Shown here one piece after another: positions 41,401 through 56,400 of a stretch of 64,000 bases of DNA. Numbering within the stretch: position 1 is the stretch's first letter; each line of letters opens with the position of its first letter. Location of the stretch: contig OZ014421.1 in NCBI GenBank assembly GCA_963965975.1, positions 2,717,001-2,781,000 of the forward strand, written 5' to 3'. The translations under genes were made by a program, and so were the position numbers. Under the pieces are notes generated by a model. The model saw only the letters and a program-made list of their open reading frames with translations, had not been told where the DNA came from and made no database searches. The stretch comes from Xestospongia bergquistia (lineage: Eukaryota > Porifera > Demospongiae > Haplosclerida > Petrosiidae).

Positions 41401-44400
41401 GCTTCTAAGAGCAACAAATGATCTTACACAATTTACTGCCAACATTATTACCAATTATATGAATATATTTATCCTGATCATGGAAAGTTTGAACAAAGTT
41501 CTAAAATTTTATTTCAACAATATAATAATAAACTATCATTGTTCATTTCCATGACATATTTGATTGTTAGTCATAATATAATTTCTTGTTAACCTCATTT
41601 GATTGATTATGTCTAGATAGATTCCTAATAGCTTGTTTCAGTCAGTATTTTATTTGCTGTGGCTAACCTACTGGTACTGTGATCGAAACTTTTCTTTCAT
41701 TTTACCTGTAACAGTGAATATAGGGTGAAATGACCGTTGCTTAGAAACACTTGTGCACGTGATCTACCTCCCTAGGTACTAATGATAAACTCTTTGTTCA
41801 CTTTAATGAAAAATCAATGAACTGATAGTCTGCATACGTATCTATTCGACATTTTTAACAGCTGCAAAACAACTTGTACAGAACCAGTAAGTCATTTTTG
41901 GAGGTGTAATTACTCCAGCACAACTAAAATGATACCATTCAAGGCACGAATCATAAATAATTGACTGCTCTGATTTACTGCCATGAAGTACATGATGGCA
42001 TATCTTGCATAGCCAAACATCACAGTCTTTCTTCCTTTCAACAACACCAAGCATTGTCAGTTAAATATTGGCGGACCAGATGAACATCTACATTCTCATC
42101 CAGTACTGCATTTAATACTTTCTCAAGACAGCACTCTATTTGATGTTCTTCAATAAGGTCACCAGTTTTGAGAGCACTTTCAATTTCTGATGAATCAACA
42201 AACCAATACTATATAACTGTAAAAGTATGTGTTGACAGTCATAACAGGACCATTCAGTATTACATGTACCTCTTTCTTTTTCTGAGCAGTGTTTACAACT
42301 GAAACTTTAGGTTTCTTGGAACTTTTCAATCTTTAGCTGGTAGTCCGATGGTTGTCCAGTCATGGCCATTAGGTCTATCTCTTTTCTTTAAAACAGGTGG
42401 AAGTTTTAATCCTTTAGAAATACTATAATGAAGTATGGTCATAGTGTTATAACTCATCTAAAGAATTCTGTTCTTTGAGAGTCTTATAAGGGCTTCCAAC
42501 ATCTGTATTAATAGAATCAGAGAGAGGCCTCTTCAGACCAACACATTCAGTAGTCTTTGTAGAAGGCTGTGGTGACCTTAAAAGACTGCTAGTACATGTA
42601 CTTGTACCTACATTGTAAAACATCTTTGAAACTTCTCTGTAATTGATGTAATCTAAGTTACATTGTACATGTATATCTGTAAGTGTTCTTCCGGATGAGT
42701 TTGTTACTGTTGTAGTATTACCTTGATCACATTCATCTTCACTACCAGAAGTGTCATCATCAGCAGAATGTGTTAACAAAAAAGGGATTAATATATTATG
42801 ACATATGTATTATAGTGTACATAAATTGGCTACACTATAAGTAGACCTTAGTCCTTACACTTTTAAACCTTTAACTAAACCTTAAACTGATGGCAAACTT
42901 GGCCATGAAAGGAACATGTATGCATATAAATACCTTTGTCAACTTTAGCAAGAGTGACTTCTCGATTGCATTTCCAATGAACTATGAGGTCTATCAGTAC
43001 ATGTAATGGACGATCAAAATGGACATGTGATGCTCCACTAGCAACAGAAGCCAGCTCTGATATCAGCAAAGAATGTTTATGGTACTTTTCATGTTCACTA
43101 AGCTTACGTTTGCCCTTTGATCTTGATTCAACTATATCAAACGATGAAGAGTTAAAAAATAGCCTTTGAGTAGCTCTGTAGTATGCATATGTCTGCCACC
43201 TGTCACAAAGAGAGTCTCACCAAGCTTTAACTGCAAAGCAAATATAACGACATGGTAAGAGCATTGAGTTACGAAAGATACAACTGCAGTTTGTCAGATT
43301 CACAACTACTTCCCTCTGAGAGGTATGGATTACATACTGGCCATCTTTTTCTTCAATTTCTTAGATTTTTGCTGTTATTTCCAGCTGTTTAATGACATAA
43401 GAAGCAGCATAGGATGTCAGAAATTTTAAATAATTACTCTCAGGACTTCTATTTGGAAATGGGTGAGCTACTACTTTCTAAAACATCAAGACTGCCTTGT
43501 GGTCTCTTTTTGTCCTAAGGGCAGTTAAGATATCAAAAAAGCTGTAATAAAGTCTTCAAGAGAGCTATGTTGACTGACAACCTGCTTAAGCTTGCCATTG
43601 GTACTTTCTAATCTGTTATTGGTTGTGTTCAAGAAACTTCCACAGCTTGCCTTGAGACCCATGACCCATTCATCTTAAATTGGATGCCAGTTTTCAATCA
43701 CATATTTCACAACTTCTTTCGGAGCATCTCTCTGAAGTTATGCGTATAAGTCATTATATTTTGTGTCTTTTGAAGAATATGCCATTTTCTGTAGAAGCTC
43801 TAACGATGAAAACCTCTGCACAGAACTTTAACCCCAACTTTTCACATGTGATATCTATACGAAATAACTGAAGTATATGAAATAGGCAAATAAGAACACA
43901 AGCATTTGGTAGACACTGCTTCAGTACATCCCTTTTCATAATGTCTTTATCAGCCTTAATAATGTGGACTCTATCCCATTCAGTATTAAACTTCTTGAAT
44001 GTATTTATCATCCATTTCATGCTACTAGCATCTTCACTAACAAGAACACAAACTCCTATGATTTCACTTTGTCCATTTAAATCTTCATACAAGAGTAAGT
44101 ACGTTGGTAGACCAAGTTCCAACAGCTTGTATGTAGTATCGATAAATATTAACTCAGGGTAAGCTTCAAATGATTGTTTTATTTGGGAATCCTGAAAGAA
44201 AGACCTTTAAAATTCTTATCTTCATCAGAATAGACTTCCACACTTGTACCTATAGTACACAAATCAGGTATTGGAAATATTCTAGATTAAGAACATGTAC
44301 ATGTAGAACATACTGTAATGTACATTTGCTAGCTATCAAAACTACTGCCTTGGTTAATATAGTAATTATACATACCATACTTCTCTATTAGCACTTTGAT

Positions 44401-47400
44401 AGTTGTATGCAAATCATTCCTTGACTACCCTTTCTTTGAATCAAGTGATATTTTTGACAGATCCTTTAGAGACACAATCTTTCCTGTCTCTTGACATAAT
44501 TGTTGTTGGAGCATCATCTTCTTGTTGACTCTCATATATAACAGTTTTGCTGCTTTGTCTTTTTCTTCTTTATCAAGGTGTCTTTGGTGAGGAAGGTGCT
44601 TAAATAGTGCCTATATAACATTGCCACAAGTCATGTTAAAACTAAAACCATTCCAATGCTTACCTGTGATATTTCATGGTTTTGCTCAGTGGAAATATTC
44701 AACACTTCTGAGGCAGCACGACTTACATTAACACGAAAGGTAATATGTGCTGGGCAGTCACGTTAAAATGTACTGTGAATAAAAATCATTATCATCAGCA
44801 GATGTGACAATTGCTCTTATTAAGTTCATCTAATCCCTTTTCCTGTAGCTTTGAAGGACTGCACTCCATATATACAGCAGTGCTTTATCTCATAACATCT
44901 TAGTTTGGGCTTTTGTTCTTTTTCAAACCTGTTCTTTGCGGCCATAATAGTTCTAGCATTTCCTTTCCAAAGTTCCACACAGTTTACAGATTTATAATCG
45001 TTCAGTTTGGTCTCCACTTCTGTAAAACTGTAGAATAGATCACCAATATTGCAAGATAGAGCCATTTTCAATCACTTGCACCAATGTTGCTAGGCAACGG
45101 TCAAATTTAACGCTTTATTCACTGTTAACGGTAATAAAAGAACAAAAGTTTCGATCCAGGTAATGGTAGGTTAGCCACAGCGATAATAATAAGCTGACAA
45201 CATTCCATTTCCATGAAATATTTCTTTGTTAGTCATAGTATAGTTTCTTGTTAACCTCATTTGATTCATTATGTATAGAATAGACTTAGTCTCGCGTAGC
45301 CAGCCCCTCCCTCTCGGGAAGGGTCTGGTCAACTGTAAGTATAGCTCTCATTCAGAGAACTACCGGAAATCCGGTAGTCGATAAGTGGTGTTAAGAGGGA
45401 GGAGGGCAAACACCAACTTTAAAATTGCTGACTCAACAGAAGCACAATGCCAGATACGCAAGCAGTTCTCTAAAGCTTTTCGGTACCTTTTAGTATAAAC
45501 GAGTTCAGCAGGCTCCTTTGTTCTGCCCTATGCAAAGCGCCATGAGGTTTACAAATAACCAATGCTTTCATCAATTGAGTTGTAATAAGTTATAACCTTC
45601 GAAACTGTCATGGATAATCGAGAAGCTGCAATTCAAGCTGCTGCTACTAGACTAGGAGTTACACTTAAGGAACCTGCCTGACATACTGCTTTATACCAGT
45701 AAACTTCATGGCACTTTGCATAGGGCAGAACAAAGGAGCCTGCTGAAAGGTCATGTCTGGCATTGTGCTTTTGTTGAGTCAGGAATTTTAAAGTAGATGT
45801 TTGCCCTCCTCCCTCTTAACACCACTTATCGACTACCGGATTTCTGGTAGTTCTCTGGTAGTTCACAGTTGACGAGACCCTTCCTGAGAGGGAGGGGCTG
45901 GCTACGCGAGACTAGAATAGACTCCTAATAGCTTGTTTCAGTCAGTATTTTATTTTCATGACTGCAATTTAAATGATAAACACATCCTCATTATGTTAAC
46001 CATGCATTTCATTGGCAGTTATAAAATGGTTTGTTATTTGCTAATAGATTGTCCCTGTAAAGAATAGTATTAAAATTTATGATATTATTTCAAAAACATC
46101 AAATATTATAATATGCAAATTAAATAAGTATTAATTGCATTCCTTTCCAAAAACAGTTAAGATAACTATGTAAACTCAAAACAGTCATCAACATGTTCTC
46201 ACTAGTTAACAAGCTTTACTATAAGATCCAGCTAATTCATTACAACTAAAGCTGAACAAAGCAGATGACTTAGCCTGTCACAAATATTAATCTCCATCTA
46301 CAAGTACTCATGTGCTTGGGAGGAGTCCGTGTAGTCTTTTTTACATCTAGGATATAGTTTACTCTCATTTGGACTAACAAACTGGTAATCTGACAGCCAT
46401 TGTTGTTGACAATACAGTGAAATTTTCATAAAGAAACCTTGATTTTTTCAATTGATACCAGAACAAATACTTTTTATCTCAATTTGGAATCACAAAATAC
46501 ATTATATTTACAATTTCCTTTTTTCCAGTTACAAAATGCATACATCAACTCAAGAATTGTCTTTATTAGCAAATTCTTTCTTGCTATTACAAATACGTCT
46601 TCAGTGTGCAACCAAAAATACATCCAATATACAAACCTCTATGAATATAATTATCATAATTATGAACACTGATCTAATTTCTAAATTTAATGCAATAATC
46701 TAATAACTTACCAACATTCCTTTTGTATATAATATTTAATTATCATTTATAAATTAGTTTTTTCTGAACCCTGCTAGAATGGTTAAGTAGTGATAGTTTC
46801 ATGTAAGGCCATTTTAGTCCATCTTTAATACATTTGATTGGCAAATGAAAAGTAACATTAATTAACTTTAATATTAAGATGAGCAACTACTTACATAGTT
46901 TTAACATAGAAGATAAGAAACAAATGTCAACCTGTAGATATTTTCAGTGTGCTTATCATTAACTCTGTCAGTCACTTAAGGCTAACACTGCAATGAATAT
47001 ATCACATCATATTAGACCAATTTATACATATATATGTTGAGTAGATGTAAAATATTCTTTAACCTACACAGCACCTTAAATTACATAATTTAGCACAGAA
47101 GAAACAAATATAAGCATATACTTATTAATGAAAGTTTACAGAAATCACTGGGAAAAACAAACTGGTTCATTACAACTAAAACTAAGCCAAGCAGACAACT
47201 TGGCCTGTCATAAGGTGATTGTGCATTGACAAATTCTCTTATGCCAGGTTCACTTTATTTACTGTCTATATTTTTATTTTAGATTTCTTAATACTAATGC
47301 ACACATTTTTTTAAATACAATCCTGTGTGCACAATACAAATGTTACATCACAAAGCACAATTCTCTATCAGAAATAATACTTTTTTACAAATTGATTTTT

Positions 47401-50400
47401 ACCAAAAAAATAAATTATAATAATTACCACTCTTCCCTCTCATCCTAGATTATGACTAATAAGACAATTAATATAAAATCGTCTAACATAGTATCATATC
47501 TGACTATTGTCATGACTATGTAACAATATCTACAATAGTTTGTCATGTAAATGTATTTCATACTTAATAAGTAAATGTAAATTGAAACACAATGACAAGA
47601 TATCTGAATGGAGACATTATCTAATTTGACAAACACTTGTAATTTGTTTGGACAGTAATTTTATATAATTGATTTAACTTTCCTACATCATTTGAATGAT
47701 ATTAACCCTTAGATGATCACTGTTACAAATTAGTGACATGATCACCTTCATTAATAACCACTGTCACTAATTAGTGAACAAGAAATGTTAATTAAAAGTG
47801 AATTAGATAATAATTTCATAGAAGTTGTTGTGTTAACATTAATAACCACTAATACAAATCAAAACTTACTGTTTACTATTTATAAAGAATGACTAGTTTA
47901 GTCACTGAAGTACTCTTTCTATTTATGAAAATAGAAGAGGTTCTCTATTATGTTAATTATTCCTGTATTAAGACACATTGGTTTGATAAGAGTTTTATAA
48001 TGTAGTATATTAAGTCTACAGTAGTAGCTATATATACATGAACATAACTGTATAATAATTGTACCATTGACAATATCACATAGTGGATATTTACAAGAAT
48101 CATTAAAATTATGAATGTATTATGTGTTACTAGTACATTGAGTTGAAATTTATCTGTATAGTGTGTATTGTGTATGTATTGCTTCTTTGTTTTATTACTA
48201 CAGGAAGGCTGGACTGCATTACATTATGCAGCATTCAATAATCATCCAGAGATCATCAAATTATTAATTGCTAATGGAGCTGACATTACTGCTGTCAATA
48301 AGGTATGAAAGATTATTTTATGATTGTATCAAATATTCAAGGATCATAGATAATATGCTAAGTATGATATTAAAATTTTATTATAGATCAGTGAGAATAC
48401 TCTTTGTGTTATCTGTTATTGTTTGTTAAATATGAAGACTGGTATAATCACTATTTTGTATAACTATCTTATTCAGTTTTTTAGCTATAAATTACAGCTA
48501 TATTGTGTTAGAATCATAATTAATTTGGTATCTAGGAAGTACAATATTACAATTTTTTAATACAAGGTTTATATAAAATGTCTTTTTACCAACTATTTGA
48601 ATGAAACTAATGGCTTGACACATTTTCTCATTTTGAATTTGCATCTTTTCTGATCGTTTTGTTTATGTATGGATATAAGCACAGGTCCATTTTTTAAATT
48701 TTATATTAATTTTTTCTGTGATTAAGCTTCTAAGAGCAACAAATGATCTTACACAATTTACTGCCAACATTATTACCAATTATATGAATATATTTATCCT
48801 GATCATGGAAAGTTTGAACAAAGTTCTAAAATTTTATTTCAACAATATAATAATAAACTATCATTGTTCATTTCCATGACATATTTGATTGTTAGTCATA
48901 ATATAATTTCTTGTTAACCTCATTTGATTGATTATGTCTAGATAGATTCCTAATAGCTTGTTTCAGTCAGTATTTTATTTGCTGTGGCTAACCTACTGGT
49001 ACTGTGATCGAAACTTTTCTTTCATTTTACCTGTAACAGTGAATATAGGGTGAAATGACCGTTGCTTAGAAACACTTGTGCACGTGATCTACCTCCCTAG
49101 GTACTAATGATAAACTCTTTGTTCACTTTAATGAAAAATCAATGAACTGATAGTCTGCATACGTATCTATTCGACATTTTTAACAGCTGCAAAACAACTT
49201 GTACAGAACCAGTAAGTCATTTTTGGAGGTGTAATTACTCCAGCACAACTAAAATGATACCATTCAAGGCACGAATCATAAATAATTGACTGCTCTGATT
49301 TACTGCCATGAAGTACATGATGGCATATCTTGCATAGCCAAACATCACAGTCTTTCTTCCTTTCAACAACACCAAGCATTGTCAGTTAAATATTGGCGGA
49401 CCAGATGAACATCTACATTCTCATCCAGTACTGCATTTGATACTTTCTCAAGACAGCACTCTATTTGATGTTCTTCAATAAGGTCACCAGTTTTGAGAGC
49501 ACTTTCAATTTCTGATGAATGAACAAACCAATACTATATAACTGTAAAAGTATGTGTTGACAGTCATAACAGGACCATTCAGTATTACATGTACCTCTTT
49601 CTTTTTCTGAGCAGTGTTTACAACTGAAACTTTAGGTTTCTTGGAACTTTTCAATCTTTAGCTGGTAGTCCGATGGTTGTCCAGTCATGGCCATTAGGTC
49701 TATCTCTTTTCTTTAAAACAGGTGGAAGTTTTAATCCTTTAGAAATACTATAATGAAGTATGGTCATAGTGTTATAACTCATCTAAAGAATTCTGTTCTT
49801 TGAGAGTCTTATAAGGGCTTCCAACATCTGTATTAATAGAATCAGAGAGAGGCCTCTTCAGACCAACACATTCAGTAGTCTTTGTAGAAGGCTGTGGTGA
49901 CCTTAAAAGACTGCTAGTACATGTACTTGTACCTACATTGTAAAACATCTTTGAAACTTCTCTGTAATTGATGTAATCTAAGTTACATTGTACATGTATA
50001 TCTGTAAGTGTTCTTCCGGATGAGTTTGTTACTGTTGTAGTATTACCTTGATCACATTCATCTTCACTACCAGAAGTGTCATCATCAGCAGAATGTGTTA
50101 ACAAAAAAGGGATTAATATATTATGACATATGTATTATAGTGTACATAAATTGGCTACACTATAAGTAGACCTTAGTCCTTACACTTTTAAACCTTTAAC
50201 TAAACCTTAAACTGATGGCAAACTTGGCCATGAAAGGAACATGTATGCATATAAATACCTTTGTCAACTTTAGCAAGAGTGACTTCTCGATTGCATTTCC
50301 AATGAACTATGAGGTCTATCAGTACATGTAATGGACGATCAAAATGGACATGTGATGCTCCACTAGCAACAGAAGCCAGCTCTGATATCAGCAAAGAATG

Positions 50401-53400
50401 TTTATGGTACTTTTCATGTTCACTAAGCTTACGTTTGCCCTTTGATCTTGATTCAACTATATCAAACGATGAAGAGTTAAAAAATAGCCTTTGAGTAGCT
50501 CTGTAGTATGCATATGTCTGCCACCTGTCACAAAGAGAGTCTCACCAAGCTTTAACTGCAAAGCAAATATAACGACATGGTAAGAGCATTGAGTTACGAA
50601 AGATACAACTGCAGTTTGTCAGATTCACAACTACTTCCCTCTGAGAGGTATGGATTACATATTGGCCATCTTTTTCTTCAATTTCTTAGATTTTTGCTGT
50701 TATTTCCAGCTGTTTAATGACATAAGAAGCAGCATAGGATGTCAGAAATTTTAAATAATTACTCTCAGGACTTCTATTTGGAAATGGGTGAGCTACTACT
50801 TTCTAAAACATCAAGACTGCCTTGTGGTCTCTTTTTGTCCTAAGGGCAGTTAAGATATCAAAAAAGCTGTAATAAAGTCTTCAAGAGAGCTATGTTGACT
50901 GACAACCTGCTTAAGCTTGCCATTGGTACTTTCTAATCTGTTATTGGTTGTGTTCAAGAAACTTCCACAGCTTGCCTTGAGACCCATGACCCATTCATCT
51001 TAAATTGGATGCCAGTTTTCAATCACATATTTCACAACTTCTTTCGGAGCATCTCTCTGAAGTTATGCGTATAAGTCATTATATTTTGTGTCTTTTGAAG
51101 AATATGCCATTTTCTGTAGAAGCTCTAACGATGAAAACCTCTGCACAGAACTTTAACCCCAACTTTTCACATGTGATATCTATACGAAATAACTGAAGTA
51201 TATGAAATAGGCAAATAAGAACACAAGCATTTGGTAGACACTGCTTCAGTACATCCCTTTTCATAATGTCTTTATCAGCCTTAATAATGTGGACTCTATC
51301 CCATTCAGTATTAAACTTCTTGAATGTATTTATCATCCATTTCATGCTACTAGCATCTTCACTAACAAGAACACAAACTCCTATGATTTCACTTTGTCCA
51401 TTTAAATCTTCATACAAGAGTAAGTACGTTGGTAGACCAAGTTCCAACAGCTTGTATGTAGTATCGATAAATATTAACTCAGGGTAAGCTTCAAATGATT
51501 GTTTTATTTGGGAATCCTGAAAGAAAGACCTTTAAAATTCTTATCTTCATCAGAATAGACTTCCACACTTGTACCTATAGTACACAAATCAGGTATTGGA
51601 AATATTCTAGATTAAGAACATGTACATGTAGAACATACTGTAATGTACATTTGCTAGCTATCAAAACTACTGCCTTGGTTAATATAGTAATTATACATAC
51701 CATACTTCTCTATTAGCACTTTGATAGTTGTATGCAAATCATTCCTTGACTACCCTTTCTTTGAATCAAGTGATATTTTTGACAGATCCTTTAGAGACAC
51801 AATCTTTCCTGTCTCTTGACATAATTGTTGTTGGAGCATCATCTTCTTGTTGACTCTCATATATAACAGTTTTGCTGCTTTGTCTTTTTCTTCTTTATCA
51901 AGGTGTCTTTGGTGAGGAAGGTGCTTAAATAGTGCCTATATAACATTGCCACAAGTCATGTTAAAACTAAAACCATTCCAATGCTTACCTGTGATATTTC
52001 ATGGTTTTGCTCAGTGGAAATATTCAACACTTCTGAGGCAGCACGACTTACATTAACACGAAAGGTAATATGTGCTGGGCAGTCACGTTAAAATGTACTG
52101 TGAATAAAAATCATTATCATCAGCAGATGTGACAATTGCTCTTATTAAGTTCATCTAATCCCTTTTCCTGTAGCTTTGAAGGACTGCACTCCATATATAC
52201 AGCAGTGCTTTATCTCATAACATCTTAGTTTGGGCTTTTGTTCTTTTTCAAACCTGTTCTTTGCGGCCATAATAGTTCTAGCATTTCCTTTCCAAAGTTC
52301 CACACAGTTTACAGATTTATAATCGTTCAGTTTGGTCTCCACTTCTGTAAAACTGTAGAATAGATCACCAATATTGCAAGATAGAGCCATTTTCAATCAC
52401 TTGCACCAATGTTGCTAGGCAACGGTCAAATTTAACGCTTTATTCACTGTTAACGGTAATAAAAGAACAAAAGTTTCGATCCAGGTAATGGTAGGTTAGC
52501 CACAGCGATAATAATAAGCTGACAACATTCCATTTCCATGAAATATTTCTTTGTTAGTCATAGTATAGTTTCTTGTTAACCTCATTTGATTCATTATGTA
52601 TAGAATAGACTTAGTCTCGCGTAGCCAGCCCCTCCCTCTCGGGAAGGGTCTGGTCAACTGTAAGTATAGCTCTCATTCAGAGAACTACCGGAAATCCGGT
52701 AGTCGATAAGTGGTGTTAAGAGGGAGGAGGGCAAACACCAACTTTAAAATTGCTGACTCAACAGAAGCACAATGCCAGATACGCAAGCAGTTCTCTAAAG
52801 CTTTTCGGTATCTTTTAGTATAAACGAGTTCAGCAGGCTCCTTTGTTCTGCCCTATGCAAAGCGCCATGAGGTTTACAAATAACCAATGCTTTCATCAAT
52901 TGAGTTGTAATAAGTTATAACCTTCGAAACTGTCATGGATAATCGAGAAGCTGCAATTCAAGCTGCTGCTACTAGACTAGGAGTTACACTTAAGGAACCT
53001 GCCTGACATACTGCTTTATACCAGTAAACTTCATGGCACTTTGCATAGGGCAGAACAAAGGAGCCTGCTGAAAGGTCATGTCTGGCATTGTGCTTTTGTT
53101 GAGTCAGGAATTTTAAAGTAGATGTTTGCCCTCCTCCCTCTTAACACCACTTATCGACTACCGGATTTCTGGTAGTTCTCTGGTAGTTCACAGTTGACGA
53201 GACCCTTCCTGAGAGGGAGGGGCTGGCTACGCGAGACTAGAATAGACTCCTAATAGCTTGTTTCAGTCAGTATTTTATTTTCATGACTGCAATTTAAATG
53301 ATAAACACATCCTCATTATGTTAACTATGCATTTCATTGGCAGTTATAAAATGGTTTGTTATTTGCTAATAGATTGTCCCTGTAAAGAATAGTATTAAAA

Positions 53401-56400
53401 TTTATGATATTATTTCAAAAACATCAAATATTATAATATGCAAATTAAATAAGTATTAATTGCATTCCTTTCCAAAAACAGTTAAGATAACTATGTAAAC
53501 TCAAAACAGTCATCAACATGTTCTCACTAGTTAACAAGCTTTACTATAAGATCCAGCTAATTCATTACAACTAAAGCTGAACAAAGCAGATGACTTAGCC
53601 TGTCACAAATATTAATCTCCATCTACAAGTACTCATGTGCTTGGGAGGAGTCCGTGTAGTCTTTTTTACATCTAGGATATAGTTTACTCTCATTTGGACT
53701 AACAAACTGGTAATCTGACAGCCATTGTTGTTGACAATACTGTTAATCTATGGTCAACAAACCTCATCTATATCAGTATAAAAGATTTCATACTATGCAA
53801 TAACCTTGTAATTTATCAAATAGCAATTTTACTTTGTACTCACTACTTGACCTACTTCACCTTTTGTTGACACGTGACATCCTCCATTATCTTGCTAATC
53901 AGTCAAACCTCTTTGTCATAATGTAACACGTGATGAAATAAGAGATAAAATATATTTTCAGATTTTCATAGGACTTGTATGACTCCCATTATGAGCCAAC
54001 AGCTATTAGGATTAGTTCTAGAATATTTCTCAATATAATATTCATATTTTCTTTATTTTTATGAAAACAATGATCTATCACACTATAGTATGCTGGCATA
54101 TAATAAACTACAAAAATGTAATCCATTTTATATATGTGAATAACAAATTCAATGAAATTCCATGCAGATTTTTATTGATTAGTGCATGCCTCTTTTCTAT
54201 TTCTTCATTATTTAAGAGGCTTAATAAATAGGTTTCTACCAAGATTTTTTTGGCAATAACACAGCACCTAAACCAAAAGATGATGCAATAGCTGATACCT
54301 TTATGTCATCACTCATATATATCTAATTTTGGGTTTCTTGTTTTGACAGCTGTAACTTTTTGAGATCATCACATATTCCCTAACTGTCCATGACCAAAAA
54401 TCTTCATGTGGCTTTGACCAAACATACATTTGTCTGAGTTCAATTTTATTCGAGCAGTTTCGAACTAATGTAATACTACCATCAATCGAGTATTTCATTC
54501 TGTCTGATTACCTTAAAAGATTAAAACATTTTCCATCTGACAGAGGACATCATTCAGACCTTGTATGGTTTGATTTATTCTTTCTGAAAGTGCTCTGAAG
54601 CACTAGAGATATCAAATGGGTAATTTATTGAAATAGTGACATCCAGTGTGAGTTATAGATGTAGTCAATGGGCAAAATTCTTTAGTAGATTGGTTGATAT
54701 CAAGCCTACCGAACATAGTAGCTCTTGAAAGTTGACCAAGTTTCTTGTATACCCTTGTAAGAAGGTATGTCTCTCGAATGACATTTTAATTGAGTGGCTT
54801 CAAATTTTCAATGTAGTTTTTCTTTGGAATGACCACCATCCCTCTCTGCACACCATTCTCAAGGAATGTCTACCTTGGACATGACTGCTAATGACTCCAT
54901 CTGCTAGAAATCCATTTCCTTTTTGCTTCTGAGTGAAAGTGGTACTCTTCTCCATGTAAAGAGAGCAGAGGGCTTGGCTTCTTCTTTCAACTCAATTAAA
55001 GTTGTATTTGTCTCCTAAGCTTCCTAGTCCTTTAAACAATTTTGGAAAGGTTTGGTAAATATTAGAGTTGTAGTCATTTAAGTCTATAGTGTCAGTCTTA
55101 TTAGTGTCATCTACAAGTACAAGTACAAGGAAAAATTAGTGTTGACAATATTGGCTCTATATTCCAAAGTACAGGGCTCTTAACCATTGAAATTGCTACA
55201 ATTTCAAGAAAAGTTACTGTTTGAATGGTTATTCCCCATGTAACTGTATATCTCACATATCAGTTGCAATCTGTAAATTTAGACAATTTTAAGGTTTAAC
55301 ATCATCATCTACAGAATTACTTATGCAATATCTCATTATTTCTTTCACGATTAAAGTAACTAAAAAAACATGCCTGACCATATCACTGGTTTTGATATGT
55401 ATAATGTGATAATGTTCTTATTGGGACAATATTTTGACATGATATTTAATAAAAGTTAGTTTTATGTATTATATGACAACAAATGTTAACAATTTACTTT
55501 TAAAACAGTTATTATGATCAAATGGATTTTACTAAGTAATTGACTATAAAAGTATGTCTCTCATTTAAGAAAGTAAGAAAAGTAATTATTGGTTCAAATG
55601 TTATTCTTTAAAATTATAGTATTTTCTGTATTTTACCAACAATAGGGTCATCCTTTCATGATCTGTTTATCAAACACAATCATTTTTGCTCACCTGATCA
55701 ATGAAAATTGTCTTATCCATGCTATTAATACACATTATCATAACTATTTATATAGAGTGCATAGTTGATACACATGCATGTGATCCAAAACATCTCCCTT
55801 TCAAAATTATCCTTGTGAATATAATGTTAAATTAAAGTAACTGTCATATATTCATCTGACTAAAAAGATAGATAATAATAAATCATCTAACGTAGTGTGG
55901 TATCTGACTATGTAACAATTTCTGTAATAACTTTGTCTACATTAATACATTGTATTGTAAAAGTAACTACAACTTGAAATTTGTGCACAATGACAAGACT
56001 TCTGAAAAAACACAACATCTAATTTGACTGAATGCTGTGCCTTGTTTGTGGACATATTTTCTTATTTGTCTTTCCTAAACACACTGGTAGAACTGTTTTG
56101 TCTTTATTACATCATTCACTATTTTAAAAAAATTAATACACAATTTAAAATGCTAGGTCTTATCAATGATTACAAGTACTTTAAAAGCAGACAAACAAAA
56201 TACATGTATAATTATATATAATAAATCAACATAATGATTATATTCATTAGCAAGTTTCCCACATTTTCTGAATATTATAGTGTTATTACTTTTGAATGAG
56301 AAGCCGATTTTTGTTACTATTAAACAAATTACTAAAATTTTGTAATACAAAGAAGCTAAAATCATTAGTTTCAAAATCATTAAAGAGGGGAACATACTAG

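Larger units (their letters stand above)
39091..46415 (+). repeat. 7.3-kb tandem unit 2
   Basis: 7325 bp, same content and order as unit 1. Differences noted include CATTTAATAC at about 42110 (GAT in units 1 and 3), CGGTACC at about 45484 and TTAACCATGC at about 46002. The junction reads GACAATAC then AGTGAAAT. Confidence 0.93.
46416..53740 (+). repeat. 7.3-kb tandem unit 3
   Basis: 7325 bp. Near-identical to units 1 and 2 except about 47530-48485, where differences cluster and several match the older copy near 26570-27530. After 53740 the sequence continues as GACAATAC then TGTTAATC, the un-rearranged downstream flank. Confidence 0.93.

Noticed and set aside
31767..53740. Triplication as an assembly duplication artefact
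   Set aside because: Private substitutions, a 1-bp indel and a diverged patch distinguish the units. Copy number still needs read evidence.
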